From M3007 sp965249785 (GTDB taxonomy: Bacteria; Bacteroidota; Bacteroidia; Chitinophagales; Saprospiraceae), in NCBI GenBank assembly GCA_965249785.1, contig CBDFMU010000042.1:77440-141439 (forward strand): DNA of 64,000 nt, given 5' to 3'. The notes beneath the pieces are model-generated. The model was not told where the DNA came from, made no database searches, and saw nothing but the letters and a program-made list of their open reading frames with translations. The first letter of the stretch is position 1; the number at the start of each line of letters is the position of its first letter. The position numbers were made by a program, and so were the translations under genes. Shown one piece after another: positions 47,297 through 54,934 of the stretch.

Positions 47297-48127
47297 TTAA
47301 ATCACAAAATTGACCGGCTCATCAAAGGGTCGGGTGCGGACTTTCAGCTGCGACTGGTGTATTACGACCGAATAAGGTGGTACACTGGCAATCAGCCAAC
47401 TGTTGCCACCGATGACTGAATCGTGGCCCACCACCGTTTGGCCGCCCAAAATGGTGCAGTTAGCGTACAAAATACAATTGTCCTCGATGGTTGGGTGGCG
47501 TTTTACATTGGCCAACGATTTGTCTACCTGCAATGCACCAAGTGTAACGCCCTGGTATATTTTTACATTGTCACCAATGATGGAAGTCGCACCAATTACC
47601 ACCCCCGTACCATGATCAATAAAAAAAGAATGACCAATCGTGGCCGCTGGATGAATATCAATACCAGTCTTTCCGTGTAAATATTCGGAGAACATTCGGG
47701 GAAGGAGTGGAGTTCCTAATTTATGCAACACATTGGCAATGCGATAGTTAGCAATAGCTTGAAAACCCGGATAAGTTGCAATTACTTCCTCCAGACAAGT
47801 AGCCGCCGGATCGAACCGCAGGATAGCCTCCGCATCTTCGAGGATGGTATCGTACACCTGCCCCAACTGGTCGAAAAAGCCATCGGAGATGTGCATGACT
47901 GCGCCGTTAGTATCTTCCAGCACCGGATAAAGCAGTTTATGCAGCTCATTCCGCAGGGTAGCATACTGCACTTTTGCCGGTCGGATTTCGTCGCTCAGTT
48001 TGGGAAACAAAAACAGAAATAGGGCATCACAAAGCCGATGGGTTTCTGCCCGGGCGGGTATGCGAACACCCTCGTCGAACTGTTGAGCATCCAGGTGCTG
48101 AAAGAATTTCTCTAAAGATGGTTTCAT
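47297..48127 (-). CDS. cysE: Serine O-acetyltransferase
   Basis: 276 residues from the ATG at 48127 (MKPSLEKFFQHLDAQQFDEG); an in-frame ATG eight codons upstream (48151) is possible. The N-terminal helical domain is followed by a left-handed beta-helix of hexapeptide repeats: GIDIHPAATIGHSFFIDHGT, GVVIGATSIIGDNVKIYQGV and NCILYANCTILGGQTVVG. The catalytic His is in FFIDHGTG. The enzyme acetylates serine to O-acetylserine, the committed step of cysteine synthesis. The leader-attenuator ends about 65 bases upstream. Confidence 0.94.
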   Translation of the reverse strand: MKPSLEKFFQHLDAQQFDEGVRIPARAETHRLCDALFLFLFPKLSDEIRPAKVQYATLRNELHKLLYPVLEDTNGAVMHISDGFFDQLGQVYDTILEDAEAILRFDPAATCLEEVIATYPGFQAIANYRIANVLHKLGTPLLPRMFSEYLHGKTGIDIHPAATIGHSFFIDHGTGVVIGATSIIGDNVKIYQGVTLGALQVDKSLANVKRHPTIEDNCILYANCTILGGQTVVGHDSVIGGNSWLIASVPPYSVVIHQSQLKVRTRPFDEPVNFVI

Positions 48128-48191
48128 AAATAACAGGCAAAAAGCAAACATAATCGACTGACTATCAATCGGTTGACTACTACAAAATCAA

Positions 48192-48237
48192 TTAAAAAAC
48201 AAGCACCCTTCCACGCGCCAAGTCGGGAAAGGGTGCC
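48192..48237 (-). terminator. Intrinsic terminator in the cysE-cysK leader (attenuator)
   Basis: On the minus strand GCACCCTTTC and GGAAGGGTGC form a 10-bp stem with one wobble, loop of about 14 bases, followed directly by TTGTTTTTT. It lies 31 bases after the leader peptide stop and 65 bases before cysE, so most transcripts should end before cysE unless the stem is disrupted. The bases CCCTTTCC of its 5' arm (48226-48233) are perfectly complementary to GGAAAGGG (48299-48306) in the leader. Confidence 0.85.
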
Positions 48238-48268
48238 AGTTAGAAAAACAGCTATCGAGATCGTTTAA

Positions 48269-48364
48269 TCATTCAACGCGCTCGAAGGTCGCTTCCAGCC
48301 CTTTCCATACGGTAGGACAGCAACAGCAACAACAAGTTTTGGTTGGAACGATCAATGAGTTCAT
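48269..48364 (-). CDS. Polycysteine leader peptide (31 residues) of cysE-cysK
   Basis: The frame reads MNSLIVPTKT, then six Cys in a row (residues 11-16, codons TGT TGT TGC TGT TGC TGT at 48334-48317), then PTVWKGLEATFERVE and stop. It starts about 11 bases after the predicted transcript start of a perfect promoter and ends 31 bases before an intrinsic terminator. Such an arrangement is that of amino-acid operon leader peptides such as trpL and hisL: when charged Cys-tRNA is scarce, the ribosome stalls in the Cys run. No function for the peptide itself is implied. Leader ORFs this short are normally missed by annotation. Confidence 0.8.
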   Translation of the reverse strand: MNSLIVPTKTCCCCCCPTVWKGLEATFERVE

Positions 48365-48380
48365 TTTTTCAGTTAGGTGG

Positions 48381-48411
48381 CAAACATAGGACCAGTTCCA
48401 TCAATTAGCAA
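48381..48411 (-). promoter_or_regulatory. Promoter of the cys leader and cysE-cysK
   Basis: Minus strand: TTG at 48411-48409, exactly 20 bp, then TATGTTTG at 48388-48381, a perfect match to the Bacteroidota -33/-7 consensus. The transcript should start near 48375. A second TATGTTTG at 48152-48145, after the terminator, has no TTG at the right spacing; if active it would bypass the attenuator. Confidence 0.75.
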
Positions 48412-48524
48412 GCGTAAAAGGCATTTTTTTCCCGATTTGCCTATTGCTGGCCATTGGGCTGCCTAAATTTGCCGGAAGTTATGCGCCTTGTCCATCTTGG
48501 ATGGTTCTACCAACATCAGGCGCA

Positions 48525-48532
48525 TATTTTTG
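48525..48532 (+). promoter_or_regulatory. Possible -7 element for the thiolase gene
   Basis: TATTTTTG, 44 bases before the ATG at 48576. The nearest TTG (48497-48499) is 25 bp upstream, slightly too far from the usual 19-23 bp. Weak. Confidence 0.35.
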
Positions 48533-48575
48533 TTACCCATTTCCCGTAAATATCTTTTTAGATAACCCAAAATAT

Positions 48576-49784
48576 ATGTACCCAACAGCCTACCTCGTAG
48601 ATGGCATTCGTACGCCCATCGGTAATTTCGGCGGCACTTTATCGCCTGTCCGCACCGACGACCTGGCGGCCCATGTGCTACAGGAGTTGCTCGCCCGACA
48701 TCCACAATTGGACCTCACCCAGATCGCCGATGTGTACTTTGGCTGTGCTAACCAGGCGGGCGAAGACAACCGCAATGTGGCCCGGATGGCCTTGCTGCTG
48801 GCAGGATTGCCGGCTTCTGTGCCCGGCGAAACCGTCAATCGCCTTTGCGCCAGTGGTATGTCCGCTGCCGTACACGCCAAACGCGCCATAAACGCTGGCG
48901 ATGGCGACCTATATCTGGCGGGCGGCGTGGAAGGCATGACGCGTGGCCCTTATGTAATGAGTAAGTCTGCCAAACCCTTTGGGACCGATGCGAAGATGTT
49001 TGACAGCAGCTTTGGCTGGCGATTTATTAATCCACAAATGGAAGCGACTTATGGAGTTGATCCGATGGGCATGACGGCGGAAAATCTAGTGGAAATGTAC
49101 GGCATTAGCCGGGAAGATCAAGACCAGTTTGCGCTCTGGAGTCAACAAAAAGCTACCCGCGCCCGCGATGCTGGGCGTCTGGCGGAAGAGATCGTTTCGA
49201 TAGCTATTCCGCAGCCCAAAGGTGAATCTCGGCTAATGGAACACGACGAATTTATCAAGCCTGCCACGACCTTGGAAGGTTTAGGACGACTCAAACCGGC
49301 TTTTAAAAAAGATGGCAGTGTCACCGCTGGCAATGCTTCTGGCTTGAATGATGGAGCGGCGGCATTGCTCATAGCATCCGATAATGGGCTGAAAATGAAC
49401 CAACTATCTCCCTTAGCCCGCATCGTTAGTGCAGCCGTAGTAGGGGTAGAACCACGCATTATGGGCATTGGGCCAGTGGGTGCCAGTCGCGAAGCCCTGC
49501 GCAAAGCGGGCCTGACCCTGGAAGAAATGGAGGTGATAGAACTAAACGAAGCCTTTGCGGCCCAGGTGCTGGTCTGCACTCGTTCGCTCGGTTTGGAAGA
49601 CGATGACCCGCGACTCAATCCCAACGGCGGGGCTATTGCTTTGGGACATCCGCTGGGCATGAGCGGCGCTCGATTGTTGCTGACTGCGGCCCGTGAATTG
49701 CGGCGCAGCGGCGGACGTTATGCCTTGTGTACTATGTGTGTGGGCGTGGGTCAGGGTTATGCTGTAGTGCTGGAAAGGGCGTAA
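48576..49784 (+). CDS. Thiolase (3-oxoadipyl-CoA/acetyl-CoA acyltransferase type)
   Basis: 402 residues from the ATG at 48576 (MYPTAYLVDGIRTPIGNFGG); the frame is open 44 codons upstream but that part overlaps the cys promoter and is not conserved-looking. Nucleophilic Cys91 in VNRLCASGMSA, NEAFAAQVLV, the catalytic His in ALGHPLGMSGARLLL, and the C-terminal Cys in LCTMCVGVGQG. YGVDPMGMTAENLVEMYGIS resembles PcaF enzymes. It cleaves 3-ketoacyl-CoA or condenses acetyl-CoA; no aromatic-degradation genes are next to it, so the pathway is open. Confidence 0.92.
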   Translation: MYPTAYLVDGIRTPIGNFGGTLSPVRTDDLAAHVLQELLARHPQLDLTQIADVYFGCANQAGEDNRNVARMALLLAGLPASVPGETVNRLCASGMSAAVHAKRAINAGDGDLYLAGGVEGMTRGPYVMSKSAKPFGTDAKMFDSSFGWRFINPQMEATYGVDPMGMTAENLVEMYGISREDQDQFALWSQQKATRARDAGRLAEEIVSIAIPQPKGESRLMEHDEFIKPATTLEGLGRLKPAFKKDGSVTAGNASGLNDGAAALLIASDNGLKMNQLSPLARIVSAAVVGVEPRIMGIGPVGASREALRKAGLTLEEMEVIELNEAFAAQVLVCTRSLGLEDDDPRLNPNGGAIALGHPLGMSGARLLLTAARELRRSGGRYALCTMCVGVGQGYAVVLERA

Positions 49785-49883
49785 TTTTGTACTGTGGACA
49801 GGGAATTTTTCGTTGAATAATCAACGAATTGTTTAACATTTGGTCTATTCAAACCAAATCCACCGCCTATTTTCCCGTCTACT

Positions 49884-50696
49884 ATGAAAAGACTTCTCCT
49901 TTCCACCGGCTTTTTATGCCTCTTCGGTGCAGCATTCAGTCAAAGTAACGCGCTGGAAACCTTCGATTTACAGGATACCCAGCATTTATTAGGTACTTTT
50001 TTTGACTCGCGTTTTTTTGACAGTAATGGCGATGTACTTTGGAAGCCCGTCAATTTCGCCGATGCAGTGGAGGCCAATCTATCCGATGACGGTTACTTAC
50101 ACACGAGCCTCGATACGGTATTGTATTTTGGCACTTATGGTATTCACCATGCCGTTGTAGTATTCGCTACTTTTGAATACGTGAAAGGCAAAGTGAGCGA
50201 CTGTCATGCCTGTAGTGCGCAATTGAGCGTGGCCGTCTTCGATGAAGCCAGTATCAGTGGCAAATGGCAAGTGCAACAGTTTTCCAAGCACTTGACGACC
50301 TTGGGGAGTTTTGGCGATAATGGAAAGGTCGGACTGGTGCAATTTGGTGAAAACCAATGGGCTATGAGTTTAGATATGGCCTGGACAGGCCAGGGAATTT
50401 ATAGCGAATATGTGGAATTTCGCAATGTAGACGACTTGGAAAAAGTATTCAACTACGTCGTGCATGAAGACAACAGCGGCGTGTGGGGCGATAGCAATGA
50501 ACGCACTTATTCTTTTGACAAAACCATCCATTTTTTGAGCAATAATGAAACAAAATCCGGGTGGTGGGACTTCGATCTGGTGACCCGTGGTACCCGCGCC
50601 GGAGAAGAAGATGATGGAAAATCAATACCAGACAATATCGTGGAACATTACGTATTTGACTGGGATACAAACACTTATATGCGCGCTTGCCCATGA
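49884..50696 (+). CDS. Secreted hypothetical protein
   Basis: 270 residues with a signal peptide (MKRLLLSTGFLCLFGAAFSQ). The mature protein is acidic, rich in aromatic and Asp residues, with one close cysteine pair (DCHAC) and a final Cys two residues from the C terminus. No sorting domain and no family recognised. A small inverted repeat (tcgttga/tcaacga at 49810-49827) precedes it. Its stop overlaps the start of the macro-domain gene by four bases (ATGA), so the two are probably co-translated. Confidence 0.75.
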   Translation: MKRLLLSTGFLCLFGAAFSQSNALETFDLQDTQHLLGTFFDSRFFDSNGDVLWKPVNFADAVEANLSDDGYLHTSLDTVLYFGTYGIHHAVVVFATFEYVKGKVSDCHACSAQLSVAVFDEASISGKWQVQQFSKHLTTLGSFGDNGKVGLVQFGENQWAMSLDMAWTGQGIYSEYVEFRNVDDLEKVFNYVVHEDNSGVWGDSNERTYSFDKTIHFLSNNETKSGWWDFDLVTRGTRAGEEDDGKSIPDNIVEHYVFDWDTNTYMRACP

Positions 50697-51217
50697 AAAC
50701 CCGTATTACCTTAGCACAGGGTGACCTTACCAAAGTAGCATTTGATGCTATTGTAAATGCTGCCAATACTTCGTTGCTGGGTGGCGGCGGCGTGGATGGG
50801 GCCATTCACCGGGCTGGCGGACCACAAATCCTGGCCGAATGTCGTGCTATCCGCGATCGGCAAGGCGGCTGCGCAGTTGGGGAGGCGGTGATCACCAGCG
50901 GTGGAAGACTTCCAGCCCGCTTTGTTATTCATACCGTCGGGCCAGTTTTTCGGGCCAATGATCCAAAAATACCGGCATTGTTGGCCAATTGCTACACCAA
51001 TTCCTTGCGGCTGGCGGTTGAAAATGAGTTAAAGACGGTGGCTTTCCCAAACATCAGCACTGGCGTATACGGTTACCCAAAGGCAGAGGCTGCTGCCGTC
51101 GCTATCGAGGCAGTGCAGCATTTTTTATTAGAAAATGACCGCTTGGAAGAAGTACGTTTTGTGTGCTTTGATGCCGAAAACTATGCCATTTACCGCGAAG
51201 TACTATCATTTTCCTGA
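50693..51217 (+). CDS. Macro domain protein, O-acetyl-ADP-ribose deacetylase type
   Basis: 174 residues from ATG 50693 (MKTRITLAQGDLTKVAFDAI). The ADP-ribose-binding motifs are VNAANTSLLGGGGVDGAIHR and ISTGVYGYPKAEAAAVAI. This is the YmdB/MacroD-type subfamily, which removes ADP-ribose from acetyl groups or acidic residues. It overlaps the secreted unknown upstream by four bases, and its 3' end overlaps the convergent lipoprotein gene by 28 bases. Confidence 0.92.
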   Translation: MKTRITLAQGDLTKVAFDAIVNAANTSLLGGGGVDGAIHRAGGPQILAECRAIRDRQGGCAVGEAVITSGGRLPARFVIHTVGPVFRANDPKIPALLANCYTNSLRLAVENELKTVAFPNISTGVYGYPKAEAAAVAIEAVQHFLLENDRLEEVRFVCFDAENYAIYREVLSFS

Positions 51218-51606
51218 TAAAACGGCGTAGATGTAGGCGGTGGTTCCAGTGACCGTCGGAAATGAAACTCGAAGGGAATACCGCGCAAATCTGTGGTGAG
51301 TACCAGTATGGAATCCGTCACTGATTGAATGTGATAGCTGACTGGCTGGACACTTTTTTGCTCGATTTTATCTTCTTTTACCACATAATCGGTCGGCTGC
51401 TCGGCACCAATGGGCAGATTGGTTTGCATTTTGCCATCGGCCCCGAACTGATAATATACCCCTTGCAAAGTTGGTGTTTCGCTTTTATTGCGCAGACCTT
51501 TGGTTAACTGCCAATAGCCCAGGATAGAATTCTCGTTTTTTGCCGTCGTGTCGCAGGAAACACACAGTACCACGAGCAGTGCCAAGGGAGAAATACGAAA
51601 TAGCAT
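51190..51606 (-). CDS. Hypothetical lipoprotein, lipocalin-like
   Basis: 138 residues from the ATG at 51606 with lipobox (LALLVVLCVSCDTT, Cys18). The mature part begins NSILGYWQLTKGLRNKSETP, the GxW start common in lipocalin-like domains, followed by alternating strands (YYQFGADGKMQTNL, DSILVLTTDLRGIPFEFHFR). Ligand unknown. Its 3' end overlaps the macro-domain gene on the other strand. Confidence 0.7.
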   Translation of the reverse strand: MLFRISPLALLVVLCVSCDTTAKNENSILGYWQLTKGLRNKSETPTLQGVYYQFGADGKMQTNLPIGAEQPTDYVVKEDKIEQKSVQPVSYHIQSVTDSILVLTTDLRGIPFEFHFRRSLEPPPTSTPFYQENDSTSR

Positions 51607-51726
51607 AGTAAACGGTGAATTTTGGAGGGTATGGTGGCGCAAAAGTGGTCAAGCCGCCGCCTGCTTTTGATGGAAGAAGGACAGCATTGCCCTATAACTC
51701 CAACCATGCACTCGGAATTATGTCCA

Positions 51727-52518
51727 TCACTTCAAATCGACAAAACCAAAGCCCAGGTAAGGATACTCGCCAAAGCCCGCGAAGTAGCAGAATTCCATCA
51801 TTGGCGTTGGCAGGCTCACCTCAAACTCGTAGGCAAAGCCGCGCAACTGGAGTACGCCCTCGGGATTGGGCTTCAGATGAATAAGGCGCGATTTGGCCTG
51901 CCCGATCAGGCGATATTGCATGGCAAAAGCCGGATCAAGCATTTTGAGATTGACCAGCGATTTATATTGCATGGCAGCCTTAAAACGCCGTACCAAGTGG
52001 TTGAAAAAACTCACATCGTAGGCCTCATTGTCTGGCAGCAGGTAAGGATTGGCCGTTTTTATCTCCTCTACGGTAGTGATAGAAATAGGCGAAACGGCCT
52101 TGAACTGCATCGTATCCTTAAAAACAGGCTTAGGCATGATCTGCCAATGCTTTACCTCAAACTGCGCTGGTTGACCTTCCAACGTTCCTAAAGTAAGCGG
52201 CTGCTGACGGAAGAGATTGACAATTTGTTGCTCAAAAGACGCATCCAGATAAAGCGAAATGCTGAGTTTCACCTGATTGCCCTGCAATCTAAACTCTTGT
52301 TTGACTTGATCCATCTCGTAGGGATAGATGGCCAATGGGCTGAATGTGAACAACTTATAATTACGGGAACTGAGATCAAAGCCGCGCTTTTGCACCCAAT
52401 GCTGAAGTTCGGCCCCTGCTTTGGAAAGGACAGTGAACACCCAACCGGATATTTCAGACTGGTAATTTATGGGGATAATGGTGCCCTTCTGACAGGAAAG
52501 GCTGAATTGGATACGCAT
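51727..52518 (-). CDS. cas6: CRISPR-associated endoribonuclease Cas6
   Basis: 263 residues. Family features: PINYQSEISGWVFTVLSKAG, then ELQHWVQKRGFDLSSRNYK (His40 is at the usual catalytic position) and LFTFSPLAIYP, two ferredoxin-like folds, and the C-terminal glycine-rich loop FAGFGEYPYLGFGFV. Cas6 cuts pre-crRNA within repeats. No other cas gene and no CRISPR array lies anywhere in the window, so it may serve an array elsewhere or be a remnant. Confidence 0.9.
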   Translation of the reverse strand: MRIQFSLSCQKGTIIPINYQSEISGWVFTVLSKAGAELQHWVQKRGFDLSSRNYKLFTFSPLAIYPYEMDQVKQEFRLQGNQVKLSISLYLDASFEQQIVNLFRQQPLTLGTLEGQPAQFEVKHWQIMPKPVFKDTMQFKAVSPISITTVEEIKTANPYLLPDNEAYDVSFFNHLVRRFKAAMQYKSLVNLKMLDPAFAMQYRLIGQAKSRLIHLKPNPEGVLQLRGFAYEFEVSLPTPMMEFCYFAGFGEYPYLGFGFVDLK

Positions 52519-52659
52519 AGTGTCCTATATTGATTAAAAATAGATTAAAGCTCTCACCAAAAGAATGACGTTTTGTTTTCGCCGCGAAAAGTACGGCAAT
52601 CCTGCTTTTTAACAAGAAAAAAATCAAAATTGGGTAGAAAGACCGAGTTTTCGGCAGAT

Positions 52660-54771
52660 TTAGCGCAGCAACGTTATGCTTCCCTCAAATAATTCGTGGC
52701 TACCATCTATATATTCTACCTCCGCAAACCAGGCATATACGCCCATAGAAGCATCTTTATGCCGGATCGTACCGTTCCAGCCGTCCCGTTCGGGGAGTGC
52801 TGAAAAGTCGTCGCGCCGAAAGCACAGGCTACCCCAGCGGTCGGAAATCTGGAAAGTAACTACCCGACTTACGCTTTGGTCTGTATAAATAGATAGGTAG
52901 TCGTTATTGCCATCGTCATTCGGAGAAAAAATATTGGGCACCCAGACTGCGCTTTTAGGTTTTGTTTTCACGTTCACCTCTACCTGATCGGTAGCGGTAC
53001 AATTTTGCGCATTGGTGACGGTAACAGCGTATAATCCGGCTTCAGTCACCTGAATAGTAGCAGTCATTTGGCCAGTACTCCATTGATAGTGCAAATCGGG
53101 ATCGGCAGTGCCGAGCATCAGGGTAGTACCTTCGAGAATCGAAATGGTGGCCGAGCCCAGATCAATAGTTGGCGGCATCTCTGGCTGAATGATAAAAGTG
53201 TCGCGGGCGGAGCAGCCTAACTCATTGAATACCAACACACTCAATGGGCCAGTTTGGCCCGTTGGCAGGCTGATCGTGGGCGTGGTAGCCCCAGTGTTCC
53301 AGAGAATGCTGCAAGAATTGCAATCCGTCAGCTGTACCTGCAATGTGCGCGGTATACCACCACAAGGCACAGGACCGACTGGCATGATCTGGGCCGTAGT
53401 TTCGCAGAGCGTTGCCACCAGCCAAAAATCATCGAATCCGGCAGAGTCTTCGGTTTTTTCAAAGCCCGCATTACTGTAAGAATTGCCGCCCAGCAACAAA
53501 GCACCATCGGGCAATCGGGACATAAGAGTCAGCGCATCGTCGCTGGTGCCACCAACGGGCAGTTCCCAAGTTTTTTGATGGTTTTGATCCAGACCCACTA
53601 GCCAGTAGTCATAACCGCCACGATGGGCGGCGGTTTTATTGCCCGAAGGGTCAGAATCCGTTACTCCGCCTGCCACCAAACGGCCCTGTTCGTCTTCCTG
53701 AATGGCATACAAATCGTCCAGGCCCGCGCCCCCGAAGCTCCAATCACCAATTTTCTGGCCTTCCGGGTTAAGTTCTACTATCCAGTAATCGCTGTCGCCG
53801 CCGTAAAAAGGCGCGTCTTTGCCGTTATTAAAACTGGTAGGCGGAGAGGGAGCTGAGCCGGAACGCCCGCCCATCAGCAGGTTGCCCGAACGCAGCAGGA
53901 GCAGGACATAGGGGTAATCCTCCCCTGCCCCTCCGTAGCGATGCGACCAAACGATTTGGCGGGTGGCCGGATTGAATTTGATCAACAGAAAATCCATACC
54001 TCCACGGGTGGTTTCGATGCCCAAATCACCAGAGCCGCCAGCAGAAGTGGTGCCGCCAGACAGATAGATATTACCATCAGCCGCCCATTCCATGTCGTTG
54101 ATTTGTTCGTATCCTTCGCCGCCGATGGTTTTATCCCAAAGTTTATTGCCTTGATTATCAACCTGTATGATCCAAAAATCATGTAGCCCGAAAGAAGGTT
54201 CTGACTTTTCATTACCAGCATTGGAGGAGGAGTGGCAGCCCAGCAGGTAGCCATTTCCAGTGGGCATAGCGCGGATAGAGAAAAGTTCATCCTGATAAAG
54301 CCCGCCATAAGATTTGTCCCAGAGTAACTGGCCTTGCTGATTTATTTTGATCAACCAGACATCTTTATCGCCGCGACTAGCCTGGGTTTTGTCGCCGCTG
54401 ATGCCGGAATAAGAGTACCCGCCCGCTAGAAATCCACCATCAGCAGTGGGAATCAATGCCCAAAGCCGCTCGTCTTGCGCACCTCCGTAGGTATGTTTCC
54501 AGATGACATTTCCATCAAAATCGAGTTTGGCGATGAAAATATTCCAGGAAAAATCGGTCGGATTGCCAAAGGCTATATTGGAGCGCGTAGAACCGCTAAC
54601 AAGAATGCCATCAGAGAGCACTAACTGGCCATTCAGCTCTTCATAGCTCTCGCCGCCCAGCGTTTTGTCCCAATTGATCAGCGGCTGCCCGTTCGCCACG
54701 CCGACAATTCCTGCCAACAGTGTGATTGTCAGCATTTTAAACCAAAAAATTGGGCGAACGGAGGAGCGCAT
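52660..54771 (-). CDS. CHU_C-domain surface protein with propeller-like repeats
   Basis: 703 residues. N-terminal hydrophobic segment (FKMLTITLLAGIVGVANG). Residues about 30-460 are repeats like GGYDYWLVGLDQNHQKTWEL, giving seven or eight propeller-type blades. A PKD/Ig-like part follows (GLYAVTVTNAQNCTATDQ). The C terminus is a CHU_C domain: VWVPNIFSPNDDGNNDYLSI, ISDRWGSLCFRRDDF, WNGTIRHKDASMGVYAWFAE. Likely exported by the type IX system and surface-bound. Its N-terminal part resembles that of the 6406-9258 protein in plan. Confidence 0.9.
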   Translation of the reverse strand: MRSSVRPIFWFKMLTITLLAGIVGVANGQPLINWDKTLGGESYEELNGQLVLSDGILVSGSTRSNIAFGNPTDFSWNIFIAKLDFDGNVIWKHTYGGAQDERLWALIPTADGGFLAGGYSYSGISGDKTQASRGDKDVWLIKINQQGQLLWDKSYGGLYQDELFSIRAMPTGNGYLLGCHSSSNAGNEKSEPSFGLHDFWIIQVDNQGNKLWDKTIGGEGYEQINDMEWAADGNIYLSGGTTSAGGSGDLGIETTRGGMDFLLIKFNPATRQIVWSHRYGGAGEDYPYVLLLLRSGNLLMGGRSGSAPSPPTSFNNGKDAPFYGGDSDYWIVELNPEGQKIGDWSFGGAGLDDLYAIQEDEQGRLVAGGVTDSDPSGNKTAAHRGGYDYWLVGLDQNHQKTWELPVGGTSDDALTLMSRLPDGALLLGGNSYSNAGFEKTEDSAGFDDFWLVATLCETTAQIMPVGPVPCGGIPRTLQVQLTDCNSCSILWNTGATTPTISLPTGQTGPLSVLVFNELGCSARDTFIIQPEMPPTIDLGSATISILEGTTLMLGTADPDLHYQWSTGQMTATIQVTEAGLYAVTVTNAQNCTATDQVEVNVKTKPKSAVWVPNIFSPNDDGNNDYLSIYTDQSVSRVVTFQISDRWGSLCFRRDDFSALPERDGWNGTIRHKDASMGVYAWFAEVEYIDGSHELFEGSITLLR

Positions 54772-54825
54772 AATAATGGGAATCTAGTTGAAAAAGGGAT
54801 TGTGGGGAAAATATAGTGCCAATTT

Positions 54826-54869
54826 AAAAAAGCCCAATTCCACGCTAAATATAACGTGAAATTGGGCTT
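54826..54869 (-). terminator. Terminator of the coiled-coil/membrane operon
   Basis: Arms aagcccaattccacg and cgtgaaattgggctt, 15 bp with one G-U pair, followed on the minus strand by a T run (AAAAAA at 54826-54831 on the plus strand). It lies about 65 bases after the stop at 54935. Confidence 0.8.
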
Positions 54870-54934
54870 GCTATCCAATCGAAATTTATTTGAAAAACGC
54901 TCTCTTCACAAACCTACCACAAAAACTTGTCATT

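Noticed and set aside
48145..48152. Second cys promoter downstream of the attenuator
   Set aside because: TATGTTTG is present, but the nearest TTG spacings are 13 and 30 bp, outside the normal range; kept only as a caveat.
48128..48374. SAM riboswitch (S-box) or other metabolite aptamer upstream of cysE
   Set aside because: No conserved S-box core was found, and the region is explained by the leader ORF and terminator.
48444..48575. Longer N terminus for the thiolase
   Set aside because: It carries the predicted -7 element and no family similarity; the known thiolase start fits MYPTAYLVDG.
51190..52660. CRISPR array near cas6
   Set aside because: No regularly spaced direct repeats of 25-40 bp were found on either strand.
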